Both the position numbers and the translations under genes were made by a program. Positions 13,027-47,016 of a stretch of DNA of 64,000 nt are shown in pieces. This stretch comes from Anthopleura xanthogrammica (lineage: Eukaryota > Cnidaria > Anthozoa > Actiniaria > Actiniidae). Each line of letters starts with the position of its first letter. The first letter of the stretch is position 1. The stretch lies in assembly GCA_964019055.1 (NCBI GenBank), contig OZ025216.1, forward strand, positions 8,258,914 through 8,322,913, in the 5' to 3' direction. The notes beneath the pieces were generated by a model. It was not told where the DNA came from. It ran no database searches and saw only the letters and a program-made list of their open reading frames with translations.

Positions 13027-14669
13027 TTAGGCAGACCCAGGGCACTTCTGCATAGTATACAACTCTACTCTAAGTGCAATGCGACCATCATAATCAAGAA
13101 TAATCAACCTTACAAAACGAGTCTTGACCAGTCGAGAAAGTTTGTGAGCTACAATAGTGTCCATGTCGGTGTTACCAACGAAGATCTGTCGACATACAAA
13201 TAAGGGAAGAGGTTCACTTGAAATGATAACATGACTTACATAGCTCTTTGGAGTTCGCGCCATGTATGTGGGCTGTAACCTAGCAACCCGTTACAGCAAG
13301 TCAGGATGTTCGGTACAACAAGACTAATGTTAGTTTCTATCCTACCTTTTTTTGTCCTTCGACTGCATAGTAGGTCCATTGCTGGCCATCATCACTGTAA
13401 GCCAAGGTGTAAGACTTCGACCAACTCGGATAAGCATGTGGTCTGCCTTGCGTAGCTATCTTAGTAAGATAAAAGCTACGACCAACGTCTATCTGAATAA
13501 AAAGCAAGTAGAAATTATTGTATAATGACGAGCCTGCGCTTATTAGATAGTCTTGGTCTGTAATGTTAAGACCCTGTTTAAGGTTAGAGTCTTCAGACAC
13601 TTTATAAAATAAATATGTTGCAATTGTCTCTCAAAACAGCGACACTGGAAATTGCATTTCCAAGAGTCTCAATTTCTAAATCTTCAATTCAGGGGGTGAG
13701 GGCATCCCCTCGAAACGCCCCCCTCCCACTCAAAACTATCCTCCGCGGTACCTGGTCTTATCGTGTGGCGATTGCTAGGCTTCAATCAGCTGTTAAAAGC
13801 CCTAAGTCCTTGAATATCATTATCTACCCCAAATGCTGATAAACATTCCGCACCAAACAGGAATTGATGTCAAATGAAACCAAACACCTTACGTTGAGCA
13901 AGCATAAATAGATTATTAAACTGTGCAATAAACCGAACTTACTTGTAAATACTCTGTTCCTGAAGATCCACTGTGAGCGGCCCAGGCACCCGAATCCACT
14001 ACGCTGCTATATGGTAATGCTGGTTGATTGTTCAAACGCCCACGCCAAGGAGCAAAGCCAGTGTAATTACCATAATACGATGAAGCAGTGATGTGGGAGT
14101 TAGGGATAGAACCGTTCTCCACTCCTATTGGTGCATCACACGTTTTGACTATTGGGATGATAAAAAATAGATATGTTGGTCTTCATAGACAAAAAAAAAC
14201 AAAGAAAACGAGGCAAGGTAAAAATATTCCCATTATGTCTTCCGAGCATAACTTGTATCTATAACAGATTCTAACGGTACTCACTGCATCCATACGTGTC
14301 ATCCATCGGCGCACAAGTCAGATCTTCCCGGCATGCCACGTGGTCACAGCTTCGAATGTGTTGGACCAAACCCACGTAGATGCCATGATGTAATGGTACC
14401 AAGTGTTCAGGGTTTGTCAAATGTGTCGCATTGTTCAGTTCACACAGATGCGCATTAACAAACAGGTTAAAGCTGTAGCAATCTCCACGATCAAGGCATT
14501 TCAAGTAACACACAAAAACACTAGAAGCATGTACACTTTCCGTGATGTGACTGACCAGAACCTGGCCATGTATGGAGAAGTTGTTGTCAAATTCTGGAAG
14601 GCGAGTTGCCAAGGTGAGTTGCCATACTAAAACGATTACAGATAGTAGCTGCCAAAGTATTTCTGTCAT
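13027..14669 (-). CDS. Secreted PAN/apple + EGF-like + F5/8 type C (discoidin) protein, copy B
   Basis: Tandem paralog of the gene at 8293-10224 with the same structure. Exons are 14669-14285, 14148-13943, 13492-13346 and 13185-13027, and every exon has the same length as in copy A (385, 206, 147 and 159 nt), giving 298 aa. Domains are the same: signal peptide, PAN/apple, short EGF-like module and F5/8C. Differences cluster in the signal peptide, the middle of exon 2 (SSVVDSG versus NNEADSG) and exon 4 (IILDYDG versus IALEWNH). The last difference falls near the C-terminal strand of the discoidin fold and could alter ligand contact; that is inference. No frameshift or stop was seen, so the copy looks functional. 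Confidence 0.88.
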
Positions 14670-15493
14670 AATTGTTGACTCGTTCTACGAGATGACTCAG
14701 TGTTGAACAGTGAGCGGTATGTTTTTAATCATTCACCAACAAACTAACCGTTATGGGCGGGTCGAAACGAACCAAGTAGACCAAGTTGTTCTATTGATTC
14801 ATCAACCTTTTTTATAATCTTGAGGGATACTTGATGTTTGAGAATTCGGTTTAGCGGGTTTAGTTCAATCCTGATAACCCTACAGATTGCAAACGTTAAC
14901 GATACTGACACAATCAAGTTATGCCAAACGTAGTACCCCAACAATTTGCACTTAAGTATTAGATGTTTTTGTTGCTTGGTAATTATAAAGTGTTATAAAG
15001 TGTTTCATCAAGCACTTAGTTCTGATGAATATCATTACAGTAAGACCCTATTGTTTGATAACATATCTATCATTTTAGTACTTTTGCTGTTTTCAAAATC
15101 GTTAATTCAATTTCGATCCATTAAGGCAATTACGGGTTGGTCTTATCCTTGACAATTTTTGTCTAAAACAGTGCCAAAAATGTACACTTACCGCTTTTTC
15201 TATGAGTTAGACCCATGTAGTTTTTCAAACTTTGTCAAAACGGTTTCTTTTTTATGTACTCTTTGTTTTTCTATAGTAGGCAGCTCCTTAATTTAATTTC
15301 TATGCATTAAGTCAATTAAGGTTGGTCTTGCTTCTTACATAAATGCTTGTAGAATATATCCCCTTCCCTACCACATCAGTTTTTTATGCGATTTACAACT
15401 AGGGTGAAAAAGGTTTCAATTTTAGTTCAAATACTTTTACCTCTCATCGTTGGATATTCCTGCTCGTGAATCTAGTTAACGTACTGTCACTAA

Positions 15494-16221
15494 GGGACGG
15501 ACCATTAGATAATTGATGGGGGGATAACAGGAATTTTAGTCGCATGATATTTATTTTTTTGTCCCACCCCCTGCACGTTATTTTTTTTGAACATCATGAC
15601 CTTGCACGATATTAAAAAAAACCAGTATGGAATGGGTAATATTATTAATCATCCAGAGGGCAAAATTACTGATTGATCGATCAAGTAGGGCTTTAGGCAG
15701 AATTTGAATTCTAAATTGTCTGAGCATGTAAAAAAATCAATATGTAAAATTATAATTTATTTAACTGGCTTCTTGGAACCACTCTTACCACTGAAAGAGA
15801 TGATAACTACTACTATTTCAGCCATTGAAAACTGAACGTCAGAGTCCGAATTCCGTTCTAAGTTATTATATAGTTCTGATGTTGAACCCAATTGTGCATT
15901 ATGAGGGAGCGTCGAGCGTAATTGTCGATTGGGAAGAAGGGTAACGACCGCTAAAGGCGGGGAACGTAGGGGGGTTTGCATGCCCCCGAAAAAAAAAATT
16001 GAAAATTGAGACCCTCGAAAATGCGTTTCCCTGTGATTTGAGGGGCATTCGCAACATATTTATAAAGTTCGTGTCATTACCCTTGACCTGTGCTTGCTCG
16101 ATCTTTTTTTCGCACAGAAGAGCGTGCTTGATATATTTTTTTTGAGGTTTAAGAGCTTGCTCGATATATTTTTGGGGATTTACGCAACCCCCCATCAACT
16201 ATCTATTTTAAATGGTCCGAG
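15494..16221. mobile_element. Non-autonomous DNA transposon, TAA target duplication
   Basis: Ends GGGACGGACCATT and AATGGTCCGAG are inverted, flanked by TAA on both sides. Unit C has a simple CACTAATACAAGAC at the matching position, an empty site. The 3-bp TAA duplication suits the PIF/Harbinger superfamily; no transposase frame is present. Confidence 0.7.
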
Positions 16222-16326
16222 TAAGACAAGTAACGTTTTAGCAACGACGTGTTACGCCTTTATTTAGCGCCTCAATTCATTTACAAATTTGGACTACATT
16301 TTCTAGAAATAATTGTAATAGGGATT

Positions 16327-16489
16327 AGCCCACTTTCGATATTCTGGTTGAGTGATCACGCACTTAGAAGTTCAAGGCGAGGCTCCGATGAAACACAAGA
16401 ATATATTAGGATTCCTACATTGTTCCCCCGGAACCTCGTCATGAATGGCTTTATGCGTGATCACTCAACCAGAATATCGAAAGTGGGCT
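16327..16489. mobile_element. 163-bp MITE with 36-bp terminal inverted repeats
   Basis: AGCCCACTTTCGATATTCTG continues for about 36 bp and is repeated inverted at the right end. ATT flanks both ends as a likely target duplication. Units A and C lack it. Confidence 0.82.
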
Positions 16490-16903
16490 ATTGTAAAAAT
16501 CACCACAGCATTAAAAATCATAAATTATAAATAGTTCGAGGATACAGCTTTTCGTTTTCAAATTCCCAGCTAAAATTGCCAGAATAAATGTCTAATAAAA
16601 ATAACGGAAATAAAAAAAATAATAATAATAAAAAAAAAAAAAAACGAGAGAGAAAAAAAATAGATGGTAGAACAAACCAAGAATTATAATTAATAAAAGC
16701 TACCAATAGGCAGGTGGATATGTCCAGTGATGAACAAAGACGATGATATAATCTAAGTAGGGCCTGTTCGAGTTACAAAAGACTCCATGTTACGCCAATC
16801 AATGCCGGACTTACGTCAGAGTAACAAACTTCATGGAAATCATTTCATTAATTAAAGTGTTTCCCTCCTGTTACCAAACATCCATACTGAAAGTTAGTTA
16901 TGA

Positions 16904-17276
16904 AATATGTACTTATTGACTGAGTGGGAGGTCCGAACGGGAAAATATTTGGCTCGAGGTCCTGAAGTACGGAACGAGCGCAGCGAGTTCCGTGCCAAGG
17001 ACCGAGAGCCAAATATTTTCCCGTTCGGACCGACCTTAACTCAGTCAATAAGCATTTTATCATATGACCACATATAAAAAATCGATTTCAAAGCGTTTTT
17101 AATAAATGCGAATCAAAATGCGTAGTTTTTACATGATTGACGGCAGCGAGTCCGAACGGCGAGTCCGAACGGGAAATTATTACACTTTTCGGAAAAGCGT
17201 ACTTTTTTTGCTGACGACATTTTCCCCAAAGGTTTTTTTTAGAATCACGCGTACAGTGAAATACGGTCATATGATA
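16904..17276. mobile_element. Compound inverted-repeat element, copy 1
   Basis: About 373 bp, nearly identical to 46645-47016. Left half is a foldback: CTTATTGACTGAG / CTCAGTCAATAAG with inner TCCGAACGGGAAAATATTTG inverted. Right half is bounded by TATCATATGACC / GGTCATATGATA. Two palindromic modules sit side by side. Confidence 0.78.
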
Positions 17277-17284
17277 ATTCACCG

Positions 17285-18173
17285 TATTCTACTTAGATTG
17301 AAGTTTATAATTCAGCTAAGCCTAAATTCTGAGCGATTACAACGGTATCTGGAAAAAACAAACCTATTCTGTTAAACTATGGTATATTGCAAACAAAATA
17401 TCTAAAAACAAGAAAAATTTTATCTGACAGTTTTTGAGTGAATCATAAAAATATTTTGAATCCGATATTTTGCGTGCGTATACGTGTATCCATGCTTAAG
17501 CTGCTTAGTTTGGTTTGTGAATTTTTAACAACCTTACTTCTAAATCACGACAAAATGTGCCTCCGACTTATAATATGAAACCTTGAAAGTTTTAAAGAGT
17601 TTCTCCTTCGCGTTTTAGAGACTGATTTTTTTTATAGGAAACCACATTTTTTAGACTGAGTTGCTAATATTGTAGTTTTAGCTAGTTTTAGCGCTTTTCC
17701 TTGATATTTCAAAAACCACGAGATAAATGTTTTTTAAACTTTCGTGATCGTTTTTTTTAATTATATGATCAACAGTGTCTCAAAATTTTATCTGGACTGA
17801 AACATTTTAACATGGTCAAATACATTAATAAAGTTAGCCTAAAATGCAATTGAAAGTTGTGCTATGTTTCCAGCTGAATTAATTAGCACTGTCCGTCAAC
17901 TTCAATTGCATTTTCAGTAGGCTAACTTTATTAATGTATTTGACCATGTTAAAAGGTTTCAATCCTTTGAAAATCGGTCAGATAAAAGTTTCTAGTTTTT
18001 AGATATTTTGCTTGCTAATACCATATCTTAACAGAATAGGTTTGGTTTTTTAGGTACCGTAGTAATCGCTCATAATTTAGGTTAAGGTGAATTCAACGAT
18101 TCTTGTTTATCGCCGCTATCTTAATGTAATTTTTTTTTAACTTTACATTTTTATAAAATTTAATCTAAGTAGA
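17285..18173. mobile_element. Long foldback element of about 890 bp
   Basis: Outer ends ATTCTACTTAGATT and AATCTAAGTAGAAT pair. Inner arms (AAACCTATTCTGTTAA, ATGGTCAAATACATTAAT) are also inverted around 17870. It abuts the element at 16904-17276; the 46.6-kb copy of that element lacks it, so it looks like a separate insertion. Confidence 0.68.
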
Positions 18174-18629
18174 ATATATTTTGAGAATTTCATAAGAATC
18201 AAACAAAGGAAAGTTAGTTGAACGGCCGCTCAAAAATGTTCGGTGCGGTTGTTTGGAAGCAGGAGGGAGACACCTTAAACTTGTAAAAATGTTTAAATTA
18301 TACTGACATCGGTAAAGTTACAAAAGTTTTTAGTACACGGTGTATTTAAACTTAAAAGTTTCCTTCTTATTCACCTGTTGTATTCAACAAACCAGACTAA
18401 GGTCAAACATATCGAACTTCACATGAGCCGAACCTACACAGTAAATTTGATAGGGCTGATTTGGCCCCACAGAGCCGTTTTGGCATTTTTAAAATAGTGC
18501 TATTTTGGCCCAGAGATGGGTCAAAATGGAACAAAATGCTATTTTGGCCCCATGAAAGCCATTTTGGCATAGCTTTATTAGTACTGTTTTGGCCCAAGGG
18601 TAAGCCAAAAAAGAATAAGAGGCTATCTT

Positions 18630-19285
18630 GGCTCTACCACAGCCATTTTGACCCTATAACATTTAGTGTTGATTTGGCCCAAGGGTAGGCCAAAACAGAA
18701 TAAGAAGCTATCTTGGCTCTGCCACAGCCATTTTAGCTCTATTACATTTTGTGCTGTTTTGGCCCAAAGGCTGGCCAAAACGGGACGAGGGGCTATTTCA
18801 GTTTGTGGGAACCATTTTGGCCTCATAACATTTAGTGCTGTTTTGGCCCAAAGGCTGGCTAAAACGGGACGAGGGGCTATTTCAGTTTGCGGGAGCCATT
18901 TTGGCCTCATAACATTTAGTGCTGTTTTGGCCCAAAGGCTGGCCAAAATGGGACGAGGGGCTATTTCAGTTTGCGGGAGCCATTTTGGCCTCATAACATT
19001 TAGTGCTGTTTTGGCCCAAAGGCTGGCTAAAACGGGAAAAGGGGCTATTTTAGTTTGAGGGAGCCATTTTGGACTCATAACATTTAGTGCTGTTTTGGCC
19101 CAAAGGCTGGCCAAAATGGGACGAGGGGCGGACGAGGGGCTATTTCAGTTTGCGGGAGCCATTTTGGCCTCATAACATTTAGTGCTGTTTTGGCCCAAAG
19201 GCTGGCCAAAATCGGATGAGGAGCTATTTCAGTTTGCGGGAGCCATTTTGGCCTCATAACATTTAGTGCTGTTTTGGCCCAAAGG
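18630..19285. repeat. 84-bp tandem array
   Basis: About 7-8 units, period 84 (matching points at 18771, 18855 and 18939), rich in TTTTGGCC. Because 84 is divisible by 3, frames stay open on both strands with a 28-aa period, but there is no codon signature of a gene. One unit has an extra GGACGAGGGGC duplication near 19125. Confidence 0.9.
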
Positions 19286-20369
19286 GCTGTTTAAGTTTAC
19301 TATTTGCTAATCGGGTTACCATATAAAACAAAAGGTTAATTATAATATTATATCCTATATATAAAGCTGTTCTGGTTCTATCATGGGCTAAAATCTGTAA
19401 AATGGAAACCAAGGTGCTATTTTAGAATCCAGGGGGCCATTTTGGCTCCATACATATCTTGTCTAAATTTGTTTTTTATTTTGAACTGATCGTGCAAATA
19501 TTTTTTTGAAATAGATAAATTACAAACTTTGCCGTAGCGAAAAAGCAATTTGAGTAAATATCATTTGATTGTATAGCCAATAACGTATATGAAATGTAAA
19601 CCTGCCCGAGAAAATGATCCCATAATTCATTGCGTCCCGAAAGACCATGATTCTCAGCGGGGAAGGCATTTCAAAGCCCGCCATTTTCAAGAAGCATGGC
19701 CAACGATATGGCGAACAGTAGCTTCTTTATGTGATTCTTTTAAACCCTTTTGGGTAAGAATATTGACGGAAACTCAGAAGAACGGCACTTAAGATGTTCA
19801 AGATCATTTTGGATCAGTTTTTTTCCTTGAAGATGGCTAAATTATCGGTGAGTAGATTATTTTAGCCGAACCTTTGTCCTTTGCCTTTAAAAGTTTACAA
19901 CTGTAATAATAAACTTCATGGAGCTTCAAATGTTTTTTTAGGGTTAATTTTTGATAATAGAAGCCGGTGAATTGTGTAGAATTGCCTATAATTATCTGTG
20001 GTTTCGCTTTTTCAATACTTTTTAAGCTCATGGTTTTGTTTGCTTCTACTTAGAGATGGAGATTACACATTATATATGGAGCAGCAATTGACTACATACA
20101 GTCATGTAGAGTAAAGGAGTAGCAGCTACTTGCAAGTATAAACTGATATACTCATAATATAAAGAATATACAATGTTTTCAGATAATTAGGTTTTTTTAG
20201 GTTTTTGACTAAATTGAAAATTCGCTTTTGTCTCTGATCGTGATTGCTATTTTTATTAAATCATGGTTGTACTGTAAACAAGTCTTCAACAGTTATTTTA
20301 ATATGAATAAAAATGAATACACCGATTATGGAGCAAAAAAGGCGATTTCCGGATCATTTAGTGGCTCTA

Positions 20370-20905
20370 GACATGGGATAAATTGGCCCCTTTAAAATTG
20401 GGCCAAAAAATGGCCCTAATATTAAGGGCTAAAACGGCCCCGTCAAAAGAGGGCGGTATCCGGGTCAAAAATTGGCTCTAGACATGGACAAAAATTGGCC
20501 CCTATAAAATTGGGCCAAAAAACGGCCCTAATATTAAGGGCTAAAACGGCCCCGTCAAAAGAGGGCGGTAGGCTCTAGACATGAGCTAAATTGGCCCCTT
20601 TAAAATTGGGCCAAAAAACGGCCCTAATATTAAGGGTTAAAACGGCCCCGTCAAAAGAGGGCGGTATCCGGGTCAAAAATTGGCTCTAGACATTGGCTAA
20701 ATTGGCCCCTTTAAAATTGGGCCAAAAAACGGCCCTAATATTAAGGGCTAAAACGGCCCCGTCAAAAGAGGGCGGTATCCGGGTCAAAAATTGGCTCTAG
20801 ACATTGGCTAAATTGGCCCCTATAAAATTGGGCCAAAAAACGGTCCTAATATTAAGGGCTAAAACGGCCCCGTCAAAAGAGGGCGGTATCCGGGTCAAAA
20901 TTTTG
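20370..20905. repeat. 111-bp tandem array
   Basis: About five units marked by GGGCGGTA at 20451, 20563, 20659, 20770 and 20881 (spacing 112, 96, 111, 111; one unit has lost about 15 bp). Units carry TTGGGCCAAAAAACGGCCC and TAATATTAAGGGC, again TTGGCC-rich. Confidence 0.9.
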
Positions 20906-21511
20906 GCCCCATTTTTGGGGCTGAAACGGCCCCGAACTGATTTACTGTGTAGTAACATCAAAGAGGACCGCCTTATTATCCACTGTTTTCAATGCGTTCG
21001 GTTCATGTGAAGCTGTTTCTTCATGTGCATCAGTTTGTACTCCTGAAATGTTGAACAAATATCGTAATAGCTTTCTTTCAAGAGGAAAGTCTTGAACACC
21101 CTACAAAACCAGTAACCATGAAATCTGTTGCTATAGAAATGAGATTCAGTATCGAGCTTTTAAATGTGACGTCACTTGTATTCGAAAAACGACTTCCGGG
21201 TCCAAAAAAAGCCGAGTTCTATAAAGATTTTTCTTACTTTTTCTTCAGGCAGCCAGGATTTGTTGCCCAAATTTTGAATTGTTTGAGGTTGAGGTTAAAG
21301 TCATTGAGAACATGTTTTGCTTTGTCTTAGCGGTTTTCGTGAGCAGCTGGCTCGAGAAATAAGTCACACTCAAAAGCTCTGTTGTCAAACATGTGGTCAT
21401 GTCATTTGATTTTGGAATAGATATGTTGTAGTAACATATATGTGAATAACCATTTGATGACTATTTTTTATGAAGTATGTCTTGTACTGTTTCAGTGTTG
21501 ATTACTGTGGC

Positions 21512-22185
21512 TTAGGCAGAACCAGGGCACTTCTGCATAGTATACAACTCTACTCTAAGTGCAATGCGACCTTCATAATCAACAATAAAGAACAATAAAC
21601 CTTACAAAACGAGTCTTGACCAGTCGAGAAAGTTTGTGAGCTACAATAGTGTCCATGTCGGTGTTACCAACGAAGATCTGTCGGCATACAAATAAGGGAA
21701 GAGGTTCACTTGAAATGATAACATAACTTACATAGCTCTTTGGAGTTTCCGCCATATATTTCGGCTGTAACCTAGCAACCCGTTACAGCAAGTCAGGATG
21801 TTAAGTACAAGACTAATTATGTTATGTCCTATCCTACCTTTTTTTTGCCCTTCAACTGCATAGTCGGTCCATTGATGGCCATCATCACCGTAAGCCAAGG
21901 TGTAAAGGCCCGTTTACACTAGCAACTTTGTCGCGCGACTTGAGCGGCGATTTTATGGCGATTTCACGGCGATAGATCGCAGCTACGTCGCCACCAATTC
22001 AAACATGATCGAAATTTAGTGCAACTCGCTGCGATTTGGGTCGCGATAAAATCGCCATTGCAATCGCCGCTCAAGTCGCGCGATAAATTTGCTAGTGTAA
22101 ACGGACCTTAAGACTTCGATCAATAAGCATATGGTCTGCCTTGTGTAACTATCCTAGTAAGATAAAAGCTACGACCAGCATCTAT
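21512..22185 (-). pseudogene. Truncated discoidin-gene copy C, disrupted by a MITE
   Basis: Third copy of the discoidin gene. Only the counterparts of exon 3 (22185-21838) and exon 4 (21677-21512) remain. Sequence upstream of exon 3 jumps to the downstream flank of the unit, so the PAN and first discoidin exons are deleted. Exon 3 is broken by a 203-bp MITE (21906-22108), a deletion of about 5 nt just beside it, and one extra T near its donor. Exon 4 is 166 nt instead of 159, a +7 frameshift. No functional product is possible. Confidence 0.88.
21906..22108. mobile_element. 203-bp Harbinger-like MITE inserted in a coding exon
   Basis: Terminal repeats AGGCCCGTTTACACTAGCAA and its inverse (one mismatch in 20). 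TAA is duplicated at 21903-21905 and 22109-22111; copies A and B have a single TAA there. A 3-bp TAA duplication is typical of PIF/Harbinger elements. Confidence 0.88.
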
Positions 22186-23435
22186 CTGAATAAAAAGCAA
22201 GTAGAAATTGTTGTATAATGACGAGCCTGCGCTTATTAGATAGTCTTGATCTGTAATGTTAAGACCCTGTTTAAGGTTAGAGTCTTCAGGCACTTTATAA
22301 AATAAATATGTTGCGATTGTCCCTCAAAACAGCGGCACTGGAAATCGCATTTCCAAGAGCCTCAATTTCTAAATCTTCAATTCAGGGGATGAGGATATCC
22401 CCTCGCAACGCCCAGGATTTCTCCCCCTCCCACAATGTCTCAATGCGCTTTACAATTGTGACCAGTGAAGGACTTTACGGGCTGCATATTAAGGCGCTAT
22501 TAGCAGCCGTGCAGCTTACAATCATGAGTGAACTGTTAGTAATTAGTTTTATGCCTCCAAATTGGAATAATCTCTATATCTCTCTTCACTCTCTACAATA
22601 TCACTACAGTCAGATAATACATTGTTTGATTACATATCTAAATACTTTTAGTGCGTACTTTGGCCGTTTTGGAAATCGTTTCCATTAATTCCCTTTCGAT
22701 TCAATTAAGTCAATTAAGGTTGGTCTTGCTTCTTACATTAATGCTTGTAGAATATATCCCCTTCCCTACCACATCAGTTTTTTATGCGATTTACAACTAG
22801 AATGAAAAAAGTTTCAATTTTAGTTCAAATACTTTTACCTACGTACTGCCACTAATACAAGACAAGTAACGTTTTAGCAACGACGTGATACGAACTGTGC
22901 TCGATAATTTATTCAGCGCCTCAATTCATTTACATATTTGGACTACATTTTCTAGAAATAATTGTAAGTGTAATAGGGGTAATTTTAAAAATAACCTCAG
23001 CATTAAAAATAGATAACTAGCTAATTAAAGTAAAAGTTGTATAAATAGTTCGAGGATACAAATTTTTGTTTTCAAATTCCGAGCTAAACTTGCCTGAATG
23101 AATGTCTAATAAAAATAACGGAAACCAAAAATGAAAAAAAATTAAATTAAAATAAAATAGATGACAGAACAAACCAAGAATTATAATTAACAAAAGATAC
23201 CAATAAGCAGTTGGATATGTGATGAACAAAGACGATGCGGAGTCAACACTAGTATAGCCAACTAGCATGATATGAGTAGTGCTTGTTCGAGGTAAAAAAG
23301 ACTCCATACTGTAACAATCAATGCCCGACTCACGTCAGAGAAACAAACTTCATCGTGGAAATGCATTTCTTTAACGTGTGACTGAAAACGGCTGTAAAAT
23401 TGTGAATTATAAAAAACACTTTTTTTTGTCCAATA

Positions 23436-23765
23436 GGCATGGAACATAGCCCATGGTTTTAATAGGTTTTGGGGTGTGTTTCTCACCCTTTTCAAATTCG
23501 TGCATTATTTTGAAAATGTTGAAAATAAGCCAGTTTTGGCCAAAAAGCATGGGATATTTATAGCCTACATAATTTTGATGGATTTTCGCACCTATTTCAA
23601 ATTCTTACATTATTCTAAAACTGATTAAAATAGGCCATTTTTGGCCGAAAGCATGGACTATAGCCTAAGATTTTGATGGATTTTGGATGTTTTTCACATC
23701 GTTTCTCAATTAAGGAAAATTTCTTCTACTTTAAAATTAGGTCATTTTGAGGGTTTCAGCCAAAA
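23436..23765. repeat. Degenerate tandem repeat of about 110 bp, three units
   Basis: GCATGG(A/G) followed by ATAGCC and TTTTGATGGATTTT recurs at about 23436, 23546 and 23650. It lies beyond the stop of the giant gene and may form part of its 3' flank. Confidence 0.65.
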
Positions 23766-23938
23766 CGCAAAGAAGACCGCTTATTATCCATTGTTTTCAA
23801 TGCGTACGGCTCATGTGAAGTTCGACGTTTGACTTTAATCATAGTCCATAGTTTTAGTGTTAAAAAAATATGTTAAGAGATATAGTCGCATATAAATAGC
23901 AGTTAAGAGATACTAAAATCCGTAATATTTTCTGGTAA

Positions 23939-46320
<22,382 letters not shown>

Positions 46321-46644
46321 ACTGACAAGCAGGTTTGTTGATGATTTTGGCTACTTCAATAAACGATTCGGCCATTTTCAAGAAAATAAAAGTATCTTAC
46401 AAGCATCATAATGGATACCTCAAGCAATGGAGGTACCTGTGGGCTCCTGCTGATTGTTGTTTTCTGAGAAAGGTTCGGCTTCTTCCTATTTTTCCAAGAA
46501 TACATGACTCACGCCATAAACTGTCATTTTCTTGGAAATACACTTCTTACCAGGCGTTCCACGTGCTGGTTATTGAGCCAGCGCATAGCACTTTCAGCGG
46601 TTTAACCCATTAATCACGCCATTTTGTCTTGACGTCACGAAAAT

Positions 46645-47016
46645 AATATGTACTTATTGACTGAGTGGGAGGTCCGAACGGGAAAATATTTGGCTCGAGG
46701 TCCTGAAGTACGGAACGAGCGCAGCGAGTTCTGTGCCAAGGACCGAGAGCCAAATATTTTCCCGTTCGGACCGACCTTAACTCAGTCAATAAGCATTTTA
46801 TCATATGACCACATATAAAAAATCGATTTCAAAGCGTTTTTAATAAATGCGAATCAAAATGCGTAGTTTTTACATGATTGACGGCAGCGAGTCCGAAATG
46901 CGAGTCCGAACGGGAAATTATTACACTTTTCGGAAAAGCGTACTTTTTTTGCTGACGACATTTTCCCCAAAGGTTTTTTTTAGAATCACGCGTACAGTGA
47001 AATACGGTCATATGAT
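46645..47016. mobile_element. Compound inverted-repeat element, copy 2
   Basis: Nearly identical to 16904-17276 (differences include GCGAGTTCTGTGCC for GCGAGTTCCGTGCC). It lies about 330 bp upstream of the giant gene's ATG and could touch its promoter. Confidence 0.8.

Larger units (their letters stand above)
12000..18436. repeat. Segmental duplication unit B (carries discoidin copy B)
   Basis: Colinear with unit A from the shared CTTCCGGGTCC upstream block through the gene to the CAGCTGG/TAAAAGATATC block. Three later insertions are recognisable: 15494-16221, 16327-16489 and 16904-18173. Confidence 0.75.
18437..20949. mobile_element. 2.5-kb non-autonomous DNA transposon with two internal tandem arrays
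   Basis: Perfect 10-bp inverted ends CACAGTAAAT / ATTTACTGTG, flanked by TA on both sides. Unit A has the intact site GAACCTAGTAAC near 11907, so this is an insertion with a TA target duplication. It holds an 84-bp array, a unique middle (about 19290-20330) and a 111-bp array. The only frames inside are those made by the arrays; no transposase was found. Confidence 0.82.
20952..23340. repeat. Segmental duplication unit C (carries discoidin pseudogene)
   Basis: Resumes unit homology exactly after the 2.5-kb element (GTAACATCAAAGAGGACCG), runs through the pseudogene and ends in the AACAAAGACGATG block shared with A and B. A further shred of the boundary sequence is at about 23770-23830. Confidence 0.75.

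Noticed and set aside
14403..14630. 75-aa plus-strand frame
   Set aside because: Antisense shadow of the PAN-domain exon of discoidin copy B.
18623..19114. 163-aa and 130-aa repeat 'proteins'
   Set aside because: Open frames caused by an 84-bp tandem repeat inside a transposon; no start context, domain or codon bias.
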